Assembly: GCA_049487715.1 (NCBI GenBank)
Contig: CP150583.1
Location: 124,001-188,000, forward strand
Reading direction: 5' to 3'
DNA from: Pycnococcus provasolii
Lineage: Eukaryota; Chlorophyta; Pseudoscourfieldiophyceae; Pseudoscourfieldiales
DNA: 64,000 nucleotides
Below the pieces are notes generated by a model that saw only the letters and a program-made list of their open reading frames with translations, made no database searches and was not told the DNA's origin. The position numbers were made by a program, and so were the translations under genes. Shown in pieces: positions 49,651 through 59,478 of the stretch; positions within the stretch are counted from its first letter, which is position 1; every line of letters begins with the position of its first letter.

Positions 49651-51404
49651 ATGATGGTGTCGATGGTGTCGGCGCGATCTTCTGCAGCTGTACATTTGGT
49701 AAGCGTGCGCCGTGCGCCGCAAAAAACAATGATGAGGAGGAGGAATCGCCAACGCGGCTACTCTCCAGAGGAGGAAGTGCCAATGGATTAGGACAGTGGG
49801 GCGCAGCCGCAGCGCGGCGTACGAAGACGGCACGCTTCGTGGCAACGACGACGACGACGACACAACGACTTCGAAAGATAGAAGAAGATCAAAAGGAAAA
49901 AAATAATCAAGAGGATGAAGAGGAATGCGACGACGTATCACCTGAGGTTGCACGTTTTAATTGGACGGCTCAGTGGTATCCACTTCTTGTGGATAATCTC
50001 ACGGATAAATCACGTCCACAACGCATGTATCTTCTCGGCGTACAGCTCGTGATGTGGCACGACGGCAAGGATTGGCATGCCGCAGAAGATGTGTGCCCAC
50101 ATCGCCTGGCGCCGATGAGTGAAGGGCGTGTTGAGGCTGATGGCACGCTCATGTGCAGCTACCATGGGTGGCGCTTCGACGGCGACGGCAAGGTTTCGGA
50201 CATTCCACAGGCTACATCGGAGGAAATGGAACGTGCACGACAGAATGAGAGGAGCTGCCTTCGCGGCGTGCGCCCAGTGCAGACGATTCACAACGTCGTC
50301 TGGGTGTGGGGTGAGCGTGACGGTGATGCGGATGCGTTTTTGCGAGCTTCCAACACGCCGGCAAAGACGTTTGATGAACTGCTTACTACGACAGGCCATG
50401 CAGACGGTTGGTCCATGCGTGACCTGCCGTATGGATGGGAATACTTCATGGAGAACGTCTCCGACTCCAGTCACGTTCCGGTCAGCCACCACGGAATCGT
50501 CGGAAATCGCGACGACGCGAAGCCTTTCCGCTGGATCGAAGACAAAGAAGCCTGTGATCCCGACAAGAACTTTGACTTAAAGTTCAAAATCGATCCGCCT
50601 GGCGCTGTGGAGGCTGAAAATGTCGAGGCTTCGCACCACTTCTTGCCGCCTTGCTTGATGCGAATTGAAACCGTCAAGAGCGGCGGGGGGAAAAGTTTGC
50701 TTGCATTGTACTGCACTCCTACGAAACCAGGTCACTCGCGACTCATCGGCACCACCGTGACATGCCCGAATGACGACGGCACGATGCCTGGTGGATTTGG
50801 ACCAATGGCGAAAATGGCGTCGATCGTACCGACATTCTTCATGCACATTTTTGGTACAGCTTTTATCAACCAAGACGGCGTCTTTTTGCACCACCAGGAA
50901 CAAAACATGGCGGAGCAATACCGCCTTCGTGGGGAGGATTGGCACAAGAGCTGCTATTTGCCCACCAAGGTGGACAAGATGAACGTCGCGTTTCGCCGTT
51001 GGATGGACAAGCATGGTGCGAAATCGGAGGATGTTGGAAGCCGTGTGCCCTACGAGCCGGAGGCACCTCCGTTACCACCTCGCATGAGTGACGAAGAGCT
51101 CTTCGATGTATACAACTCGCACACGAAGAACTGTACGGCTTGCTCTGCGGCGTCGAAGAATCTCGCAAAGGCGCGCATCACGTTCTACATCGCCTCAGCA
51201 GCCTTGGCGATTGCCGGCGCGGCGGTGTGGGCGGTGGCTGCCTCGTCGTCGCCATATTCCGCCGCGTCGGCATTTTACAAGAAGTGCACATTTGGCAGCG
51301 TTCTTTGGATTTTCTCCGCGCTGTCGGCATTCATTGGTACCGTGGCCGCGAACTTACGCGAGAAGCTACACTACTTTCCGTACTCGCACCAGGACAACAA
51401 TTAA
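49651..51404 (+). CDS. PAO: pheophorbide a oxygenase-like Rieske oxygenase, plastid-targeted
   Basis: Join 49651-49698 and 49797-51404 (551 residues). PAO opens the chlorin ring of pheophorbide a during chlorophyll breakdown in chloroplast membranes. Splicing out 98 nt (GTAAGC...ATTAGGACAG) yields a transit peptide, MMVSMVSARSSAAVHL followed by WGAAAARRTKTARF. The Rieske centre is CPHRLAPMSEGR...CSYHGWRF, with QWYPLLVDNL just before it. The mononuclear iron region is WEYFMENVSDSSHVPVSHHG, close to PAO's 'MENVSDPSH...HH'. The C-terminus has the redox motif NCTACSAA and two hydrophobic helices (ITFYIASAALAIAGAAVWAV; VLWIFSALSAFIGTVAANL), as in PAO/TIC55/PTC52. PAO is the best match, but TIC55 or PTC52 cannot be excluded. 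Confidence 0.85.
49699..49796 (+). other. intron of the PAO-like gene (98 nt)
   Basis: Donor TTG|GTAAGC and acceptor GGACAG|TGG; phase 0. Skipping it joins a Met/Ser transit peptide to the frame of the Rieske domain; reading through it would hit TAG at 49789-49791. Confidence 0.7.
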
Positions 51405-51478
51405 TCAGGATGGGGGACGATGGGCTGACTGTGTAAGCTGAAGGTGAATTTTCTTACATGGCAACTAAGATACACAAA

Positions 51479-54314
51479 TTACTCCATATCGTCGTCACTG
51501 TTCTCAAAAAGCTCGTCAAAGAGCTCATCGTCAATGTCGTCTTCATCAATGTCATCATCATCATCATCATCATCGTCGTCGTCATGTCATCAATGTCATC
51601 AACATCAACATCGTCATCGTCATCGTCATCGTCATCGAAGTCAATATCAATGTCAATATCGTCGTCGTCGTCGTCGTCGTCGTCATCTGCTGCCCGCTGC
51701 CGTTGCGCACCACCTGTTCTATAGTAGGTGTCCGCGTCGGCGAACACGTCGTCGTCGTCATCATCTTCTTCTTCAAAGTCATCCTCGCGCAGTCGACGGC
51801 GCTTAGCAGGCGGCTCTTCCTGCCCCTGCTCCTTGCTCCTCCAGTAGCGAAAATGGAACAAGTCGTCGGCTGATATCTCCGACTCTGGCAACGTACCGAA
51901 TGCCCGGCTTCCAACCTCCACCTCCGCTGCACCCTTATCTTTCGCCTTCTTCTTCGCAAATTTATGAAGGAATGACATCAGCGTTAAGTCGGCTGTGGGA
52001 TCGCCATTGTAGGAAATGCGCCCTGTTGATGCTAACTGTGTTGCCATGGCCCGCACGGATGGATGGACATGAGATACGAGCAAGCCGAGCTCCCACACCG
52101 CCTCGAGATCCGCGCCGCTGAACCGAGGATCGCGTGCTCGTGGATCGAAAGCGGACGGCACATCACGCGATGGATCGGCAGAACTCCCGTCTCCTCCTCG
52201 CACGCGCGCATTACCTGGCGCATCCAGCGCCACAAGACCATCGTCATCAGCGTCGTCATCGGCAAATGTTTCGACGAGGTCCTCGTCCCTGGCATCCTTC
52301 GCCGTGCCGATCATCAAGTCGCGAAGTTTGGGTTTCGATGCGCACATTTCGCTCACGACAAGCAGCATCCCACACGCGGTTGGCGGCTTCACGCGCCCTG
52401 CAACCTGCAGCATGCGCCTCGCGTAAGCGCATACGCGAGTGTGGCTGACATCGTCACGACACAGCGCGAGAACGATTGTGAGCAGGCGGTTCACGACGCC
52501 ACGGTGCTCCCCACCAGCATGAGACGCCGTGTCACCCGCTCGAGAGAGAAGCTCGTAGACGAGTCGGTGAAAGCGATCGGATGTCGAGCGTCGTGCATCC
52601 AGGAGCTGGTGCACAACCGCGGCGATCTGCACGGAAGCCTTGAGGCTCGAAACGTGCGCGAGCTTGAAGAGCCTCGGAAGGTGGCTTTCGATGAGCTCGT
52701 CGCTTCGGTCTGCGTCAACGTACGGGAATGCGCGACGTATGCCAGTGAGCAAAGCGCCAAGGAGGCGCGAATCCACCGCTAGCGGGTCGGCATCACCTGC
52801 GCCTGCCGCATTCGCCTTCGCGGCTTTTTTCGCCGCCTTCGCGGCTGCCTTTCCCATTCGCCCCTTCTTCTTAGGAGTCTTCTTATCTTTCTTCTTCGAC
52901 GACCGCGACGACGGCTCGTTTGCATCGTCATTGTCGCCCCCGTCCTCCTGCTTTGCGGCAGCGTTGCCGAACAGGCGACCAAGTAGCTCGAAGTACGTAG
53001 CCATCATCCGGCTTGCGAGCTGCGTGTCAGCCTTGCGATGGCTGTACGAGATTCCGTGCAGGAACAACAGGCAGTAGTACAGTGCGCGGAAGCCGACGTT
53101 TCGACGGAAGCACATGCTTGCCACTTCGTCACAGATGATACGCTTCATGGCGGGGTGCACGGCAACAACTCCGGTGAGAAGGAATGAGGCCTGACTTGCG
53201 GCGTGCCGATCTGGATCGCCGAGCTTGTTCACAACAAGCGAGAGCATGCGCTGCTCATTTTCCGGCTTCGCAGTCAGCAGGCCGGCAAGTGCCTTGATGC
53301 CGATGCCCTTCATTTGCGCGAGCATGTCCTTCGACGCCGCCTCGAGCGCGTCCACGAATCGGCTGTAGCAGCGCTTCACCTCGTCCTCGACGTACCAGTA
53401 CATAAGCGTTCGTGCGCCGTCCTTGGTGGTAACGTCCGGCTGCACGAGACTCGCCGCGCGCGCCTCGAAGGTGCGCATTCTTCGCGCCGAGGGGAGGAGT
53501 ACGTCGCTTTGAAACAACTCGGAGAGCGCCCTGATGGCAGCCATGCGGTGCTGCCTACGAGCTTGCTTTGCCGACTTGTCGTGGCTGTCGCCGCCGCCGC
53601 CGCCGCCGCCGCCGCCGTCACCGCAGCAAGTCTCGACGAGCGCGTCGAGAGCCTTGAGGTTGGCAAGGCACGACTCGCGCACCACAAGCACGGACGCTGC
53701 GAGCCTGTCTGAAGCCGTTCCCGTTTTGCGTACCTGCCGTAGCCACTTTGCTTCCTGCGTATTTCCCTGTGTCGTTGTGATGCCCTTTTCGAACGCGTCA
53801 CTCGCCGCTTGGCACAAGTCTCGAGCAGTCGCCTTCATACGAGCGACGTCAGCCGGCTTGGGCGGCTTTGCGTTTGCGCCACGATCCGTCGATGTCAGCG
53901 CGTCGAGCGCTTCGTGCCAGATGCTCGGTTCGTCGGAGAATGCCGGCGGCTGGAGCGTCGCCAGACTTGCAGGCGCCTTGCCCGCGCCTTCGTTCCAGAC
54001 GCGTGTGCGCACGTTGGGAGCTTCCGCACTGGGAGCGCCCCCTTTTTTGCTTTGGTTGTCGTCGTCGTCGTCGCCGCCGCCGCGTCGTCGTTGTCAAGGT
54101 CATTGTCAAGCCGCTGGTGCCTTTTATTTTTCTTCGCCAGCGACTTGGACGTGGACGTTGGGTTGATGGGCCGAGCGGATGCCGAGGGAGCAAAGTCCGA
54201 GAAGTCGAATTCTTCGTTCGCACCATAGGCGTTTCCCGCGGCAAGTCCGAGCGCACGCAGCTCCCGCGCGACGTCGCTTCTAAGCGCGTCGACGTTCTCG
54301 CCGTCGTCTTGCAC
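51479..54314 (-). CDS. MAK21: MAK21/NOC1/CEBPZ-type ribosome biogenesis factor, frame interrupted twice
   Basis: A nucleolar CBF-domain protein that escorts early pre-60S particles. The main frame (54045 down to about 51585) carries the HEAT-like core: NEQRMLSLVVNKLGDPDRHAAS, CFRRNVGFRALYYCLLFLHG, RLLGALLTGIRRAFPYVD, LPRLFKLAHVSSLKASVQIA and the CBF motif FDPRARDPRFSGADLEAVWELGLL. The N-terminus (VQDDGENVDALRSDV...) lies in another frame; the switch is at a run of six A on the minus strand (54048-54043). The C-terminal acidic tail (LFDELFENSDDDME, stop at 51479) is in yet another frame after a GAT/GAC repeat near 51590. Each junction needs one extra base, so two one-base assembly gaps, or real lesions, are present. 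The start is unresolved: a GTG at 54314 or an upstream ATG in another phase. Confidence 0.88.
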
Positions 54315-54640
54315 GTCGTCGTTTTCCCACGAGCTTCGACGCGCCCATCGCGGAAAGCAGCTCTGTGCGTCAAAGGGAAGGAAGGGTATGTGACTCGCCT
54401 GGAAATGGAAAGGCGGCGGGCGGAGGGATGGAATGGCGGCAGAGGCGGAGGAACGAGTTCGGGGTTTACATTCTCACTAACCCCTACTTACTCGAAGAGG
54501 TATCCCCCCAGCAGCAGCGTCGTCGAAGAGGTATCCCCATGTGCATCCGTCTTTCTTCCTCTTCCCGGAGGCTGCATTGTTATCCACTTTTGTCCCCCGT
54601 TCCTCCTGGGGCCCCAGCCACAAATACCCTTTCTACAGCC
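54315..54640. other. divergent promoter region between MAK21 and plastid uS15
   Basis: About 326 bp shared by two divergent genes. It contains an ATG-led frame on the minus strand (MGASKLVGKRRR..., near 54349) that resembles a nucleolar N-terminus and may belong to MAK21 in another phase. No other feature is recognised. Confidence 0.4.
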
Positions 54641-55087
54641 ATGGCGGCCCTCGCTTCCACCACGCTCACGCAAAGCAACGTGCGCGCCAACCACGGGCGA
54701 ACAACCAACCACCTCGCACGGGCACGCGCGACCGCGCTGCGTGCGCCGGCGCGACCGACCATCCCGGCGCGTCAGCGTGTGGGCCACCTCGCGCTCACCA
54801 GAGGCGTGAACCTCAACACGGACATCAGCAGAGTTGCGGAGTTTAAGAGGCACGAAAAGGACAGCGGGTCGTCCGAGGTGCAGATTGCGCTGCTCACCTC
54901 GCGCGTGGCGCAGCTGACGGCACACCTCAAGGAGAACAGGAAGGACTACGCGTGCCAGCGCGGACTGCAGCAGATTCTCGCCAGGCGCAAAAAGTTGATG
55001 AAGTACCTGTTTTCGAACGACCGCGCCGCCTTTGACCGCGTCGTCGCCGAGCTTGGCATCAGGGAGAAGCTCAGCAAGCAAATCTAA
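54641..55087 (+). CDS. RPS15: plastid ribosomal protein S15 (uS15c), nuclear-encoded
   Basis: 148 residues from an ATG at 54641. The first roughly 50 residues are a chloroplast transit peptide (MAALASTTLTQSNVRANHGR..., rich in Ala, Arg, Thr). The mature part starts near the NTDISRVAEFKRHEKDSGSS block. Family features are the EVQIALLTSRVAQLTAHLKENRKDY stretch, the RGLQQILARRKKLMKYLF motif and LGIREKLSKQI at the end, matching bacterial-type uS15. It binds 16S rRNA in the small-subunit platform. An in-frame upstream extension to 54365 exists but is not needed. In land plants this gene is usually plastid-encoded, so a nuclear copy implies transfer. Confidence 0.93.
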   Translation: MAALASTTLTQSNVRANHGRTTNHLARARATALRAPARPTIPARQRVGHLALTRGVNLNTDISRVAEFKRHEKDSGSSEVQIALLTSRVAQLTAHLKENRKDYACQRGLQQILARRKKLMKYLFSNDRAAFDRVVAELGIREKLSKQI

Positions 55088-55725
55088 GCAGTCACATCAG
55101 CTCCGAAGTAATCAACAACATTTCCCTCGAAGTGGCCTATCTATCCCCCCCCAGCCCCACCAAGGGGTGGAATACAAATACGCTACCAGGAGTACGGACG
55201 GATAAAAGTCGCCAAGGTTTCTGTTCGTACGGTACCCTATCCCGCCACAGAGGTACATTAGTCACTTCAATCACCGAGAACAGACAAAGAGAGCAAGCAC
55301 GAGAATAAGCACGACGGCAGCAAGCACGAGAATAAGCACGAAACCATAACATCAGAAAGGAAAGGGAAGGAAAGACGAAGCACAACAGTAACAAAGTCCT
55401 ACAGTGGGGGGATCCGTCCTTGCATGCGTAAACTCTTAGGGCGCGTTCTCCCGCCTGCTTTGCTTCTCCCTCCCCCGCGGGGGGGGGGGTCCGGTTTGAA
55501 CACTTCCCCAGGGGGTGGCATTCGCGTGTGTGTTTGTGTTTGTTTACCGCACGCACTTCTCCATTTCACGGCACGCCAGCATTTGTCTCGCCTTATGGTC
55601 TCTTCGCCACCTTACTCGTCCTCCCTCCCCCAGCTTAATAAGGAGGTTTCCATGAACGCCAGTGGAAGCCAACCTCCGCAATAATAGGCACGTCCAGGGC
55701 CGCTATCATTGCAAGGGCGAGACAC
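55088..55725. other. intergenic region
   Basis: No gene is seen. A nearly exact direct repeat (AGCAAGCACGAGAATAAGCA) occurs at about 55292 and 55319. Poly-G/C runs occur near 55405 and 55480. Confidence 0.5.
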
Positions 55726-58700
55726 ATGGCCGCGAAGTGCTCGGCGTCGCCAGCTACGCCCATGTACAAGGCCAACGTCGCGCCGTCGCCCTCGTCAACC
55801 ACAAGCAGCAGCAGCAGCAAACAGCAGCAGCAGCAGCAGCAACAACAACTCAAACCTTTCCTCGGTATCGACCCGGCAGTCGCACACTGGGGGTCGCCGC
55901 TGTCGTGGCGCACGCCGAACGGAAACGCGACGTCCGCAAACAAGGCTGTGTCCATGCCAAAAGCGCTTGCAGCGTCCCTTGAACGAGTGGGCTACCTTGA
56001 GGGAAAACTTCGCGAGGCAGAGGCGGCTCTAAATGCCGCAGCTGCACGCGAGGAGGCGTTCGCGCGTGCAAGGGCTAACGCGGAGGCGCTTGCAGACGAG
56101 GTGGGTGAGCTGCGAAGGGCGCGCGCGAAGGACGCATTTGCAGTCAACGAAGCGGCAGCCGCTGCCGCCGCGGCGCGTGCTGACCGAGATCGAGCGACGA
56201 AGCGAGTTGACGACGCGGAAACGATGCAGAAGGAGCACGCCGCGAGGCGAGCTCAGCTAGAGCAACGCATCGAACAGCTCGAGACGGAATACGATACGAC
56301 TAGGCGCATCGTCACCGAGTCGGATGCCAAGCTGCAAGAAGACGCGACGCTCGCCAACGGACTCGTGAAGCGCATCGAAGAGCTCGAAGAGCGCGCAAGC
56401 CATGCGGAGCGGCAGGCGGCCGCCTCGCAGGAGAGACTTAACCTCGCACGCGTTGAGCTCGCGGAGGCACGCAGAGAGGCGCGTGACGCACGCGCGGATG
56501 CTGACGCGCGCGTCGGTGTGCACACGACAGAACTCGCGGACGTGAAGGCGCGCGTTGACGACTGGAAGGAAAAGCTGGCGATCGCCGAGCGTGCGCGAGC
56601 TGAAGCGACAAGTGCAGCAGGCCGCGCGGAGGATGCCGCCGCACGTGAGCATGCATCAATGCAGGCTGCTCGGTCAGATGCAGACGCCGCGACAGCGACT
56701 GCAGCAACGGCGAGGCGCGAGCGCGACGCGATGGCGGAAGAATTGAGACAGGTACGAGCGGATGCCGCAAGATTAACCTCCGAGGTGCGCGACGTTGCTC
56801 GACGGGCGGACGACGCGGAATTGCGCGTGGGAGTGCTGGAGCGTGAACGCGACGCTTTGGCGGAAGACGTGCGACATGCGCGCGCGGATGCCGCACGCGC
56901 TCTGCCGGACATGCAGTCGGCGTCACGGCGTCTGGCGGACGCGGAGGCGCGCGCGGACGCGGCAAGTGCACGCGCCACAGACGCGGAGGCACGCGCGGAC
57001 GCGGCGAGTGCACGCGCCAGCACGCTGGAACGTGACCTCGACGAAGTACGCGCTGCGCTCAAGGAATCACGTGGCGGTGCAAATGCATTGTCGGCAGTCA
57101 CTCCGTACATCGGCGAAGATGACGAGATGTCTCGCGCGCGTCGCGAACGTGACAAACACGCACTTGAGGAGGAACGCCGAGCCCACGACGCCGATTTGGC
57201 TCGACTTGAGGAGGAAAGGCAGGCCCATGCACGAACGCGAAAGGCGCTCGACGACGAGAGGGCCATACGCTCGGAGACGTCGTCATGCCTCGAGGAGGAG
57301 CGCACAGCGCATGCTCGGACGTCTCGCTCACTCGAGGATGAGCGACATGCGCGCAGCGTGGACAAAGAGTCGGGAGAAAGTACTCTGCGCCGAGAGCGTG
57401 CTTCGTGGATGCGAGCTGCCGAGGAAGCTCGCGTGGCACATAATGAAGCGAAACAGGAACTCGACGAGGAGCAGCGCGAGCACCGGAAGACGGCGGATGC
57501 ACTCGGCGAGCTCCGGCGCGAGATGAGCGAGACGAGAGCTGAGACGACGGCTCTGCTAGAAGAGCAGAGTGCCACTCACGCAAGCGTTTTGGCAAGATTG
57601 GAGTCAGAGCGAGCGGCACATGCACATACGACGGAGTCGCTGGCCACAGCGCGCAGCGAGGCAGTCGCTGCAGCGACGGCTTGCAAGACGGCGGAAGCGA
57701 CCGCGGAGACGTTGCGGCAACGCGCCGAAGCGAGCGAGACGGATGCAAAGGAGGCACGCAACGCCGCTGCGGAAATTTCGAGACGCGCCGAAGCGAGCGA
57801 GATGGATGCAAAGGAGGCGCGCGACATTTACACGGCGGAAATTGCTAAGGTTCGGCAGGAGTGCGAGGCGGCGAAAGCTGATGCTTTGTCGGCAACGAAT
57901 GAGGCCGCCACCGAACGGGACGCGGCAGAGTCGGCCAAGACGCGCATCCGTTCGTTGGAGTCGGCAAACGCGCGTATGCGAGCTGCTCGGCATCGCTCCG
58001 AATCTCGCTGCAAGGAAGTGGCGAGCGCAGCCCAGCGCGCTCTTGAACTCGTCGAGTCGGCTGATGTCGTCGCGTCGCGCCTGGTGGAACGCGCCGAAAC
58101 AGCCTCGTCGCAAATAGAGCGTGACATCGAGTCGATGATGCAAGATGTATTTTCGCAGTTCCCGGATGTGGCTTCGCTTGAGTCATCGCTGATTCGATCG
58201 TTCGGGCGCCCACTTGACGTCATGGCATCGAATCTGCGCCGTGCTGCGGTGCGCTGGAGCCGCCACGAGACTGATGGCAAGCGCGCCGCCGAGCGCCTTA
58301 CGGCTGAGCGTGACGTTGCTCGTCTAGAGCGCGATGCCGCCGTTGAGGATGCGAACGGCCGCCGCGCGGAGCTGCGTCGTGCAATCAAATCAGCCTCAGC
58401 CGCCGCCGAGGAGCTGGAGCATGAGAAGGCTCGTCGCGTCAGTGCAGAGGAGGAGAAGGAGCGTGCCCTGAGTCGACTGAAGCTTTCGGCATGTGATGTC
58501 AGCGGGTACTTTGTTGACATTGACGGCGCGAAGGTCACCGAGGTTCAGATGCTGTCGCTGTTGCTCAAGGGTGGCATGGCACTGGACCGTTTGCCGAGCG
58601 ACGTGCTGAGACGTGCCGAGGCGCTTGCCAGTGGAATTCACGAAACGGCGACGAAGGCGCGGAAACGCCGTCTGAGCGACTTTAGTGGCCGAAGCCGCGT

Positions 58701-59334
58701 GACAAAACCTGGATCAACAGGCTACGCGAGGACACGCCACGCCACAGCCACAATAGCTGAGGTGGCTCCCGCAAGTCACGATCATCGCGAGACTCGACAT
58801 GGGAAAGCGGCAGCCGTCGAATCGACATCTGCATCCGTGCCGGCACTTCGTCTTCACTGGCCTGTGGAAGCGGCGGCGGCAACTGGACAGAAGGCAGAAG
58901 GGGGGGTCAGTGGTAGCGGTTCTCAGCAACATCCAGCGGCACCATCTCTTTCTGCGAGCAGTCCTTTGAAGAGTCCGCAGAAGAGAACCTACGATTCTCC
59001 AAAGAAGAAAGCACCATCAGCCGCCGCCAGCCCGAAGAAGCCTCCGATGAGCCCTTCGCAGAAACTGGAAAAAATTGCACGGTCAAGACAGGCTGGGACG
59101 TCCTTCGTTGCATCCGATTGCTCCGATGCACTGCTGTCATCTTCGGAGGAAGAGGCTGATGAAGAAGATGGCGATGCGCTTAAGCAGGCTGTTCTTCGTC
59201 TACCTCCTCGGCGATCGGAGTTTGCACTGCCAGAACCACCGCCACATGTGGAGCTGTCGCCCCATGCGCCACGTGCTGCGCCAACCGGCCTTGTGCGCGC
59301 TCTCGATTTGTTGAACGCCATCCGACGACCATGA
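55726..59334 (+). CDS. long coiled-coil protein, unknown function
   Basis: 1,202 residues. After a short disordered head with a poly-Gln run (residues about 33-42, from CAG repeats) comes a conserved-looking patch (LKPFLGIDPAVAHWGSPLSW), and then an almost uninterrupted coiled coil from about 80 to 980, rich in Ala, Glu and Arg and dominated by heptad-like ARADAASARATDAEARADAA repeats. The C-terminal 200 residues are basic and disordered (KRTYDSPKKKAPSAAASPKKP), with an acidic patch (SSEEEADEEDGDALKQA) and a hydrophobic end (LVRALDLLNAIRRP). It is not recognisable as kinesin, myosin or SMC. A scaffold or cytoskeletal role is plausible but is only inference. Confidence 0.7.
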   Translation: MAAKCSASPATPMYKANVAPSPSSTTSSSSSKQQQQQQQQQLKPFLGIDPAVAHWGSPLSWRTPNGNATSANKAVSMPKALAASLERVGYLEGKLREAEAALNAAAAREEAFARARANAEALADEVGELRRARAKDAFAVNEAAAAAAAARADRDRATKRVDDAETMQKEHAARRAQLEQRIEQLETEYDTTRRIVTESDAKLQEDATLANGLVKRIEELEERASHAERQAAASQERLNLARVELAEARREARDARADADARVGVHTTELADVKARVDDWKEKLAIAERARAEATSAAGRAEDAAAREHASMQAARSDADAATATAATARRERDAMAEELRQVRADAARLTSEVRDVARRADDAELRVGVLERERDALAEDVRHARADAARALPDMQSASRRLADAEARADAASARATDAEARADAASARASTLERDLDEVRAALKESRGGANALSAVTPYIGEDDEMSRARRERDKHALEEERRAHDADLARLEEERQAHARTRKALDDERAIRSETSSCLEEERTAHARTSRSLEDERHARSVDKESGESTLRRERASWMRAAEEARVAHNEAKQELDEEQREHRKTADALGELRREMSETRAETTALLEEQSATHASVLARLESERAAHAHTTESLATARSEAVAAATACKTAEATAETLRQRAEASETDAKEARNAAAEISRRAEASEMDAKEARDIYTAEIAKVRQECEAAKADALSATNEAATERDAAESAKTRIRSLESANARMRAARHRSESRCKEVASAAQRALELVESADVVASRLVERAETASSQIERDIESMMQDVFSQFPDVASLESSLIRSFGRPLDVMASNLRRAAVRWSRHETDGKRAAERLTAERDVARLERDAAVEDANGRRAELRRAIKSASAAAEELEHEKARRVSAEEEKERALSRLKLSACDVSGYFVDIDGAKVTEVQMLSLLLKGGMALDRLPSDVLRRAEALASGIHETATKARKRRLSDFSGRSRVTKPGSTGYARTRHATATIAEVAPASHDHRETRHGKAAAVESTSASVPALRLHWPVEAAAATGQKAEGGVSGSGSQQHPAAPSLSASSPLKSPQKRTYDSPKKKAPSAAASPKKPPMSPSQKLEKIARSRQAGTSFVASDCSDALLSSSEEEADEEDGDALKQAVLRLPPRRSEFALPEPPPHVELSPHAPRAAPTGLVRALDLLNAIRRP

Positions 59335-59478
59335 CATTGTAACAACAAGTGTACTGTACTTTCCAATAGGGGCTTAGGGAAAACAAAAAGACGGAGAAGA
59401 AAAAATTGGTAAAGTTGAAAGAAACTTTACATCCCCTTATCATGTGTGCGGCTTTAGCTATTTCTATATACACTAAAG

